Source of the DNA: CAZHHH01 sp964532085
GTDB lineage: Bacteria; Bacteroidota; Bacteroidia; Bacteroidales; Marinilabiliaceae
Reading direction: 5' to 3'
NCBI GenBank assembly: GCA_964532085.1
Contig: CAZHHH010000077.1
Location: 1-13,997, forward strand
Length of the DNA stretch: 13,997 nt
Both the position numbers and the translations under genes were made by a program. Positions 7,628 to 13,465 of the stretch are shown here, piece after piece (the stretch's first letter is position 1; each line of letters opens with the position of its first letter). A model generated the notes under the pieces. It saw nothing but the letters and a program-made list of their open reading frames with translations. It was not told the DNA's origin and did not search any database.

Positions 7628-8623
7628 TTGAAAAGTTTTTGGCATAAATACCCCTCACCCATAATGATGCTAGCACCAATGGAAGATGTTACAGATACAG
7701 CTTTCAGAGAATTGGTTTTACGTTTAAGTGATAAAAAACATCTAAATCTATTATTTACAGAATTTACTTCCACTGATGGAATGTGTCATCCTGTAGGAAA
7801 AGATAAAGTATCATATAGACTGAAAATATCTGATGATGAACGAAAATTATTAAAAGAGAAAGATGTTAAAATTATTACGCAAATTTGGGGAAATAATCCT
7901 GAAAAATTTCGCAAAACAGCTGATTATATAACCCAGAACTATGATTTTGATGGAATAGACTTAAACTTTGGCTGTCCTATGAAAAACATAGTTTCACACG
8001 GCAGTTGTGCTGCTCTTATAAACCAAAATAGCTTAGTAAACGAAATTATCCACGCAACAAAAGAAGGAACCAATTTGCCAGTAAGTGTTAAAACTCGTTT
8101 GGGAATCAAAGAGATATCCACCGAAAAATGGTTCTCCTTTCTTCTAACTCAGCCCATTGATGCCATAACTGTGCATGGTAGAATTCAAAAACAGATGTCT
8201 GATGGTTTAGCCAATTGGGATGAAATTAAAAAAGTTGTCGATATGCGCAACTCTTTAGGTTCATCTATAAAGATAATTGGTAATGGAGATGTTGAATCTA
8301 TCGAAGAGTCGCACAAAAAGAGTGAAAAATATGGTGTTGATGGCGTAATGATTGGACGAGGAATTTTTAAAAATCCATGGCTTTTTTCCCCTGAACTAAA
8401 AGAGATAACTATCGAAGAGAGAATTAAAACCTTGAGTTTACATTTAGAGCTATTTGAAAAAAATTGGGGAAACACCCGTAATTTTCCAATTTTACGTCGT
8501 TTTTTTAAGATTTACCTTTCTGAATTTAGATACGCCGCAGATTTCAGACATGATATGATGAGTGTAAATAACTACGCAGAGGCACGTGAAACTATAGCAG
8601 AATGGAAACTCAAACTTCTGTAA
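7628..8623 (+). CDS. tRNA-dihydrouridine synthase
   Basis: FMN-dependent enzyme reducing specific uridines in tRNA D-loops to dihydrouridine using NADPH. The 331-residue TIM-barrel protein shows the N-terminal LAPMEDVTDTAFR (about 15-27), the catalytic-cysteine loop DLNFGCPMKNIVSHGSCAAL (C116 as proton donor), VSVKTRLG (152-159), ITVHGR (180-185), the FMN phosphate-binding IGNGDV (217-222) and MIGRGIFKNPWLF (241-253). I start it at the TTG of 7628 because FWHKYPSPIMMLAPM matches the usual family opening, which a start at the internal ATG would cut off. AAGAG lies a few bases upstream and may serve as a weak ribosome-binding site. Which Dus subfamily (A, B or C) it belongs to, and so which position it modifies, is not clear from motifs alone. 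It lies directly behind trhO. Its last 14 bp overlap the convergent rhomboid gene. Confidence 0.95.
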   Translation: MKSFWHKYPSPIMMLAPMEDVTDTAFRELVLRLSDKKHLNLLFTEFTSTDGMCHPVGKDKVSYRLKISDDERKLLKEKDVKIITQIWGNNPEKFRKTADYITQNYDFDGIDLNFGCPMKNIVSHGSCAALINQNSLVNEIIHATKEGTNLPVSVKTRLGIKEISTEKWFSFLLTQPIDAITVHGRIQKQMSDGLANWDEIKKVVDMRNSLGSSIKIIGNGDVESIEESHKKSEKYGVDGVMIGRGIFKNPWLFSPELKEITIEERIKTLSLHLELFEKNWGNTRNFPILRRFFKIYLSEFRYAADFRHDMMSVNNYAEARETIAEWKLKLL

Positions 8624-9275
8624 TGTTCCAATAGTCATCTTCATCATCAAGCTCATCCTCCTCTTCCTCGATTGGCACCGGTTTTTGTGGACCTTGTTTT
8701 CTAAACACAATCGCCGCAATTGCACCAGCTACAAATCCCCACAAATGCCCCTCCCACGAATGTGGCAAGTTATTAGCAATGGGAAACATACCCCAAACTA
8801 AACTACCATATAAAAACACAACAAAAAGAGAGATGGCAAGAAGCGGAATATGTTTTCTAATAACACCACTAATAAAAAGAAAAGCAGACAAACCATAAAT
8901 CCAGCCACTAGCACCAACATGCCAAACAGGGCGACCACCAAACCAAAGCCATGCACCTGCCATTATGTAGATAGTGAAAAATACCTTATAAGAAATTTCA
9001 CGATAAAAATAAAAAAGCGTCACCGATAATATAAAAAACGCAATAATATTATTAAAAAGATGCTCCCAAGATGAGTGGATAAAAGGAGAAAGTATTATGC
9101 CAGGTAAACCATTTATAGATAATGGTTTTACACCCAAATAATATAGATTAATACCCTCTAACTCCTCAATTAACCTTACAGAAAACATTAAAATTATCAG
9201 AAAAAGAGGGAAAATAAGACTATGAAAAACTCTCCGTTTCTCCAATGAACTATTTTCTGTAATAATTTTAAACAT
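8610..9275 (-). CDS. Rhomboid-family intramembrane serine protease
   Basis: A 221-residue membrane protein with the rhomboid catalytic dyad: Ser123 in GASG (residues 121-124, before a helix) and His177 in EGHLWGFVAG. The early-helix signature HSSWEHLFNN (67-76) supplies the conserved histidine and asparagine region. Hydrophobic helices fit a six-helix core (about 17-35, 72-92, 97-113, 122-140, 143-162, 175-192). Rhomboids cut transmembrane substrates within the lipid bilayer; the substrate here is unknown. The C-terminus is an unusual acidic tail (residues 203-214, almost all Glu/Asp) that would lie in the cytoplasm. The ATG is 11 bp after the Usp gene stop on the same strand, suggesting an operon. 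The 3' end overlaps the dus gene by 14 bp in convergent orientation. Confidence 0.93.
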   Translation of the reverse strand: MFKIITENSSLEKRRVFHSLIFPLFLIILMFSVRLIEELEGINLYYLGVKPLSINGLPGIILSPFIHSSWEHLFNNIIAFFILSVTLFYFYREISYKVFFTIYIMAGAWLWFGGRPVWHVGASGWIYGLSAFLFISGVIRKHIPLLAISLFVVFLYGSLVWGMFPIANNLPHSWEGHLWGFVAGAIAAIVFRKQGPQKPVPIEEEEDELDDEDDYWNITEV

Positions 9276-9286
9276 CTAATAAATTA

Positions 9287-10402
9287 TCAAGAGTGAAACA
9301 TTAGAATTGGGGTATTTGTATGGAATAACATTTTTTTACCCACAGATGGATTTATAAGTCTAGCCACTAGGTTTCTTCTACGAGTTGTTAAACTTATTAT
9401 ATCAATATTTTTTTCATGAATATATCCTTCTAGGCCAACCCAAAAATCTTCACTTTCAATAATATCGTACTCCACGGCTGTATTCGTAAATCGTTTTTCA
9501 ATATAATTTTTAAAATTATTAAGCTTACTCTGCTCCCACTTTTTGCTATCTATATTTACGTGAATAAAATATATTTTTAAATCCAATGGATTAATAATTC
9601 TCTCCAATTTATCCAAAGCAACCAAATCAGCCTCATCAAAAGTTGTTAAATAAAGCACACTTTTAATATTATCAACACCTTTATACTTAAAATCTTCAGG
9701 TACAGCAAGCACAGGAAACTTAGACCTCTCCATCACTTCGGCAGTAACACTTCCGATTAAATCCTCTGCCTTTTTATCCTTACCCCTAGTTCCCATAATA
9801 ATCACCGAGGGCTCATACTCCTTGCTATACTTTAAAATCTCCTCCTCTGCAACTCCTTTTAGCAGCTTCTTTTTTATTTTAATATTTTCACCACCTTTTG
9901 CTTCTCTTTTCTTTTTGAATTTAGTTATAAATTTTTTCATATTTTTCTCTGCCCTCTCCTCCATATCAATAACCATTTTATCAAGAGAAGAGTCATAGAC
10001 ATAATTATCAGCAAAAGGTAAAGTATTCAAAATAGGATTAAAAAAGACATTAATTACATTTATATCTGCCTGTAATAAAATAGCCCAATCCAAAGCCATA
10101 TCAGCTGCTTTGTCAGAGTAATCACTAAAATCTATAGGAAGTAGAATTTGTGGAGGAGAATTTTTTATTTTAGATTTTTTCATCATTTTTTCTAACCCAA
10201 CCTCCTCTATAGAAGTCATCAAATTAATAGCCTTTTCTAAATCGCTACTTTTAACTCTCACGGTCACTCCAAGATTGATGCCACCTCCAATAGCATTAAC
10301 ATTCTTCAAAAAACTATATATTCCTTCAAGCTCTAGCAAACTTTTAATAATATGCGCGTGCTGATAAGTAGTAGTAGTTAGTGTAACAATTTTATCTCCC
10401 AT
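9287..10402 (-). CDS. DUF2007 / tandem universal-stress-protein fusion
   Basis: A 371-residue cytoplasmic protein in three parts. Residues 1-65 resemble DUF2007, the small 'putative signal-transducing protein' domain (ITLTTTTY-like opening, HIIKSLLELEGI, then GVTVRVKSSDLEKA). Residues about 84-236 form a full Usp domain starting ILLPIDFSDYSDKAADMA and ending with a complete nucleotide-binding motif G-2x-G-9x-G-S (G204, G207, G217, S218), so ATP binding is expected. Residues about 246-371 form a second Usp-like fold (IKSVLYLTTFDEADLVAL, ending TPILMFH) that lacks the glycine motif and is probably a non-binding partner domain. Universal stress proteins help survival under starvation or damage, but mechanisms vary. 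The gene precedes the rhomboid gene by 11 bp. Its own upstream region contains TATATTTA, close to the Bacteroidota -7 consensus TAnnTTTG, but this is weak. Domain calls are from motifs; DUF2007 is the least certain. Confidence 0.88.
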   Translation of the reverse strand: MGDKIVTLTTTTYQHAHIIKSLLELEGIYSFLKNVNAIGGGINLGVTVRVKSSDLEKAINLMTSIEEVGLEKMMKKSKIKNSPPQILLPIDFSDYSDKAADMALDWAILLQADINVINVFFNPILNTLPFADNYVYDSSLDKMVIDMEERAEKNMKKFITKFKKKREAKGGENIKIKKKLLKGVAEEEILKYSKEYEPSVIIMGTRGKDKKAEDLIGSVTAEVMERSKFPVLAVPEDFKYKGVDNIKSVLYLTTFDEADLVALDKLERIINPLDLKIYFIHVNIDSKKWEQSKLNNFKNYIEKRFTNTAVEYDIIESEDFWVGLEGYIHEKNIDIISLTTRRRNLVARLINPSVGKKMLFHTNTPILMFHS

Positions 10403-10459
10403 ATCTTTATAAATATAATACTTTAGAGTAAATTTAATAATTCTTATTTAATAATTGAC

Positions 10460-10559
10460 NNNNNNNNNNNNNNNNNNNNNNNNNNNNNNNNNNNNNNNNN
10501 NNNNNNNNNNNNNNNNNNNNNNNNNNNNNNNNNNNNNNNNNNNNNNNNNNNNNNNNNNN
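10460..10559. other. Assembly gap (100 N)
   Basis: Exactly 100 unknown bases, the conventional filler for a scaffold gap of unknown length. The 5' part of the YfiR-like gene is lost here. The true distance and content between the Usp gene and the YfiR-like gene are unknown. Confidence 0.99.
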
Positions 10560-10826
10560 GAATTTAAAAATTTAGAAAATATAACAGCTTGTCACATTCT
10601 TTTTGTACCCTCTAATCGCATATCTATGCTGAGAAGAGTCTCTAAAATGTTGGCTGGAATTTCTGTAATGATAATTACAGAAATGAATGAATTTGTACCA
10701 AAACATTCAGTTATAAACCTTATGATAGAGCCCAATGGTAAAATGACTTTTACAATTAATAGAAATGAAGCCATTGATAGAGGATTAATTATTAATAATC
10801 ACCTATTTGAACTATCTAAAAAATAA
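10560..10826 (+). CDS. YfiR-family (DUF4154) protein, 3' fragment
   Basis: 88 codons follow the assembly gap and end in TAA. The fragment resembles the C-terminal half of YfiR/DUF4154 proteins: a CHILFVPS strand, a helix with LRRVSKMLAG, a strand SVMIITE, then VINLMIEPNGKMTFTINRNEA, and the family ending 'G-L-x-I-x-x-x-L-x-x-L' (GLIINNHLFELSKK). Pseudomonas YfiR is a periplasmic repressor of the diguanylate cyclase YfiN. In Bacteroidota such proteins are often encoded near sensor kinases or chemoreceptors, and a chemoreceptor gene is 2.6 kb away here. The N-terminus, any signal peptide and the start are in the gap; a TTG start before the gap (10455) would be meaningless. It converges with the relA-type gene, 2 bp between stops, with no terminator between them. 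Confidence 0.72.
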   Translation, partial: EFKNLENITACHILFVPSNRISMLRRVSKMLAGISVMIITEMNEFVPKHSVINLMIEPNGKMTFTINRNEAIDRGLIINNHLFELSKK

Positions 10827-10828
10827 AA

Positions 10829-13057
10829 TTAAGCAAAATCAATTCTAGATACCGTTTTAACTCCTTTAATAGCCCCTATTTTTTTAATTATTGAGTTAAG
10901 AGATGTATTATCATTAACAAAAATAGTAACTACTCCTTCAAATAGTCCCTCTTCACTATTAATATTCATTGATCGCACCTTTAGATTCAAATCTTTAGAA
11001 ATTACTTGAGAAATATTAGTAACAATACCAATATCATCATCACCAATAACCCTAATTGATGCTAGGTAACTACCTCCTGCCTCACCTGTCCAAGTAGCTT
11101 TTACTATTCTATAACCGTATCTATTTCTTAGGTCAGGAGCATTTGGGCAGTTTCTTCTGTGAATCTTTATACCTCCAGAAACTGCAACAAAACCAAAAAT
11201 GTCATCTCCAAAAATAGGATTACAACATTTTGCTAAGCTATAATCCACATTATTCAGATTTTTATCAATAACTAAAACGTCACTACTCGTATGTTCATCA
11301 AATTCTTGAGTTGAAATATTTTTAAAACCTTCAGCACTTCTCAACTCATTTGATGCTTCTGAAAGTTCTTCTTCTTTCTTATTAAATTGTAGAATAACTT
11401 CTTTTATCTGAATAACATCTAATTTTTCTAAAACAATATCTCTAAAAAAGTCGTGAGGAGTTTTATATTTATAATGTTTAACAAGTTGAGCTAAAAGCTG
11501 ATCTGTAAGTTCTAACTTCCAGTTTTTCAGTCTTCTTACAAGAGTTTCTTTACCAATCTCAGACTCTTTATATTGAATCTCCCTTAAGGTTTGTTTTAAT
11601 TTTGTTTTTGCAGTTGATGTTACAACAATTTTCAACCAATCTATTTTTGGAGTTTGGTTATTAGATGTAGTAACCTCAACGTGTTCACCATTTTGCAACT
11701 TATATCTTAGCGATACATTTTTACCGTTAATCACAGCACCAACACATCTTTTTCCAACCTCTGAATGAATATTAAATGCGAAGTCAAGCACAGTAGCACC
11801 TTTAGGCAAACGAATTAAATCACCTTTAGGAGTAAAAACAAAAACCTCTTCATCATATAGATTGAGTTTGAAGTCATCTATAAAATCGACAGCATTTAAC
11901 TCTGGATTATCTAGTATTTCACGAATTTTCCCGAGCCACTCATCCATTCTATTATCAGCCTGACCTCCTTTATACTTCCAATGAGCCGCCAATCCTTTTT
12001 CAGCTACTTCATCCATCCTTTGGGTTCGGATCTGCACTTCGACCCATTTTTGTTGTGGGCCTAAAACTGTAGTATGTAAACTCTCGTACCCATTACTTTT
12101 TGGCACTGATAGCCAGTCACGCATACGTCTTGGATTTGGTTGATATTTATCTGCAACAATAGAGTATGCTTTCCAGCAATCAGACTTTTCATTTTGTGGT
12201 TCGCTATCTAAAATGATTCGTATAGCAAATAAATCATAAACTTGCTCAAAATTAACTTTTTGCTTTTTTAGTTTATTATTTATTGAATGTATAGTCTTCG
12301 TACGTCCTTTTATATCAAAAACTAAACCTTGTTTTTCTAACTCTTTTTTAAGCGGTTCTATAAATTCATCTATATATTTATCCCTAGCTCGTTTTGTCTC
12401 ATTTAATTTTCTTGCAATAAATTTATAAGTATCATTATCGGTAAACTTCATAACTAAATCTTCCATTTCAGATTTAATGGAATAAAGTCCCAACCGATGC
12501 GCCATTGGTGCATATAAATATGATACCTCTGTTGCAATAGCTAGTTGATTTTCTTTGCTGTATAAATCCAAGCTACGCATAGTTTGAAGTCTATCAGCAA
12601 TTATTATTAAAATAACCCTAACATCTTGTGCAAATGAGAGAAGAAGTTTTCTAAAATTTTCACTTTCAATAGCAGTATTTCTATCATAAAGAGCCGATAC
12701 TTTAGTTAATCCCTCAATTATAGAGTAGACAGTATCACCAAATTCAGCTTTAAAATCATAAGAGTTAATTCCTGCTTGAGTAACTGTGTCATACAAAAGA
12801 GTACTGATTAAAGAAGCCTTTCCGAGTCCCATTTCTTCTAAAACAATACGACCAACATCTAAAGAGTGAACTATAGACAATCTTCCAGAAAGTCTTTTAT
12901 TTAATCCATATTTTTCAAGTATAATTTCAAGAGCCTTTCTAACCTCCTTTATCTCAGAGTTAGACAAAACATCTTTATTTGCTTTTAAAACTGATTTATA
13001 TGCACTTAAAATCTCTTTTCTCTCTTCAACTGATATATTTGATAAGCTCTCCTTCAT
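10829..13057 (-). CDS. RelA/SpoT-family (p)ppGpp synthetase with degenerate hydrolase domain
   Basis: A 742-residue long RSH enzyme of the stringent response. Domain order: HD hydrolase region (about 45-200), synthetase (about 245-360), TGS (403-465, EVFVFTPKGDLIRLPKGATVLDFA), helical domain, CC/zinc-finger region with C611, C612, H633 and C637, and C-terminal ACT (about 660-742). The synthetase looks intact: GRTKTIHSI, YDLFAIR with Asp275, SNGYESLHTTV, and the catalytic VEVQIRT with Glu340. The usual RXKD site is RMRD (311-314). The hydrolase region is degraded: His64 is kept, but the HD pair reads YD (89-90), the following ED reads TQ (94-95), and the DRLHN motif is DRLQT (155-159), so metal binding and ppGpp hydrolysis are probably lost. 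It is therefore likely a synthetase-only, RelA-like enzyme needing a separate SpoT. No terminator separates it from the convergent YfiR-like gene. Confidence 0.95.
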   Translation of the reverse strand: MKESLSNISVEERKEILSAYKSVLKANKDVLSNSEIKEVRKALEIILEKYGLNKRLSGRLSIVHSLDVGRIVLEEMGLGKASLISTLLYDTVTQAGINSYDFKAEFGDTVYSIIEGLTKVSALYDRNTAIESENFRKLLLSFAQDVRVILIIIADRLQTMRSLDLYSKENQLAIATEVSYLYAPMAHRLGLYSIKSEMEDLVMKFTDNDTYKFIARKLNETKRARDKYIDEFIEPLKKELEKQGLVFDIKGRTKTIHSINNKLKKQKVNFEQVYDLFAIRIILDSEPQNEKSDCWKAYSIVADKYQPNPRRMRDWLSVPKSNGYESLHTTVLGPQQKWVEVQIRTQRMDEVAEKGLAAHWKYKGGQADNRMDEWLGKIREILDNPELNAVDFIDDFKLNLYDEEVFVFTPKGDLIRLPKGATVLDFAFNIHSEVGKRCVGAVINGKNVSLRYKLQNGEHVEVTTSNNQTPKIDWLKIVVTSTAKTKLKQTLREIQYKESEIGKETLVRRLKNWKLELTDQLLAQLVKHYKYKTPHDFFRDIVLEKLDVIQIKEVILQFNKKEEELSEASNELRSAEGFKNISTQEFDEHTSSDVLVIDKNLNNVDYSLAKCCNPIFGDDIFGFVAVSGGIKIHRRNCPNAPDLRNRYGYRIVKATWTGEAGGSYLASIRVIGDDDIGIVTNISQVISKDLNLKVRSMNINSEEGLFEGVVTIFVNDNTSLNSIIKKIGAIKGVKTVSRIDFA

Positions 13058-13077
13058 AATACACTTATATTTTCAAA

Positions 13078-13085
13078 CAAATATA
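13078..13085 (-). promoter_or_regulatory. Candidate -7 promoter box for the relA-type gene
   Basis: On the minus strand TATATTTG matches the Bacteroidota -7 consensus TAnnTTTG and ends 20 bp before the ATG, which would give a short leader. The nearest upstream TTTTG (13114-13118) is too far away for an ideal -33 box, so the call is weak. Nothing else notable is seen between 13058 and 13170. Confidence 0.3.
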
Positions 13086-13170
13086 AGAACAATAGTTCAT
13101 TAATCTATTTTTACAAAATCTATTACATTCAAATTAGTATATATTACAAACAAATTTTATTCCAAAGGCC

Positions 13171-13209
13171 ATAAAAAAAGGATAACATATTCTGCTATCC
13201 TTTTTTTAT
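13171..13209. terminator. Strong bidirectional rho-independent terminator
   Basis: A perfect 14-bp stem (13171-13184 with 13196-13209) has an A-run at one base and a T-run of seven at the other, with GGATA/TATCC at the top and an 11-nt loop. It gives a G/C-tipped stem with a U-tract in both directions. On the minus strand it stands between the chemoreceptor gene and the relA-type gene and is best read as the terminator of the chemoreceptor gene, now displaced by an inserted element. Confidence 0.85.
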
Positions 13210-13221
13210 TTCAACTTAAAT

Positions 13222-13230
13222 ATTGTTATT
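13222..13230. repeat. Left copy of 9-bp target-site duplication
   Basis: ATTGTTATT immediately precedes the left terminal inverted repeat of the element and is repeated exactly after its right end (13457-13465). Bases outside the two copies differ, so the repeat is exactly 9 bp, a length produced by several transposase families such as IS4/IS10. Confidence 0.75.
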
Positions 13231-13456
13231 TACTGTTGTCCGATTAAAATTTTTAGATTCTTCGCTTCGCTCAGAATGACATTGTGTTTTACAGGATTCG
13301 GTTAGGTGGTGGGGGTGGTTTGTGGCAAAGCCGCAAACCACCCCCACCACCTAATGCTTAACTAACTGATTGTCATTTCGAACGTAGTGAGAAACGAAGT
13401 TCAGCGTAGCTAAATCTCATTTTTTTTACTTTGTGATTTTTTATCGGACAATAGTG
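13231..13456. mobile_element. 226-bp MITE-like non-autonomous element
   Basis: The ends are 19-bp imperfect terminal inverted repeats (16 of 19 identical; shared core TTGTCCGAT followed by an A-run): 13231-13249 on the left and 13438-13456 on the right. Both ends are bordered by the same 9-bp direct repeat. Inside, the left arm carries ATTCTTCGCTTCGCTCAG followed by AATGACA, and the right arm carries its rough inverted counterpart (TGTCATTTCGAACG, then GTAGTGAGAAACG and a related second copy). I recall similar 'TCATTCTGAGCG...GAAGAATC' palindromes scattered through other Bacteroidota genomes. The centre is a long G-rich hairpin. No open frame of useful length is present, so any movement would need a transposase supplied elsewhere. 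It differs from its surroundings by its G-rich core. It fills most of the 403-bp non-coding stretch between the relA-type gene and the chemoreceptor gene. Confidence 0.75.
13302..13354. repeat. 25-bp G-rich hairpin at the core of the element
   Basis: 21 perfect pairs (13302-13322 with 13334-13354), then a G-T wobble and three G-C/C-G pairs, close an AAA loop at 13327-13329. The 5' arm contains GGTGGTGGGGGTGG (13305-13318), four G-tracts separated by single T residues, capable in principle of a two-tier G-quadruplex on the plus strand. There is no U-tract on either side, so it is not a standard terminator. Confidence 0.9.
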
Positions 13457-13465
13457 ATTGTTATT
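13457..13465. repeat. Right copy of 9-bp target-site duplication, overlapping the chemoreceptor stop codon
   Basis: This second copy of ATTGTTATT spans the stop codon (13461-13463) and part of the last codon of the chemoreceptor gene. The duplication therefore kept the reading frame and its stop intact when the element inserted. Confidence 0.75.

Noticed and set aside
10455..10559. Start codon TTG at 10455 for the YfiR-like gene
   Set aside because: The frame passes through 100 N, so continuity with the downstream frame is an artefact of the gap length.
13302..13354. Terminator for the chemoreceptor gene
   Set aside because: The stem is strong but has no U-tract on either strand; the true terminator is at 13171-13209.
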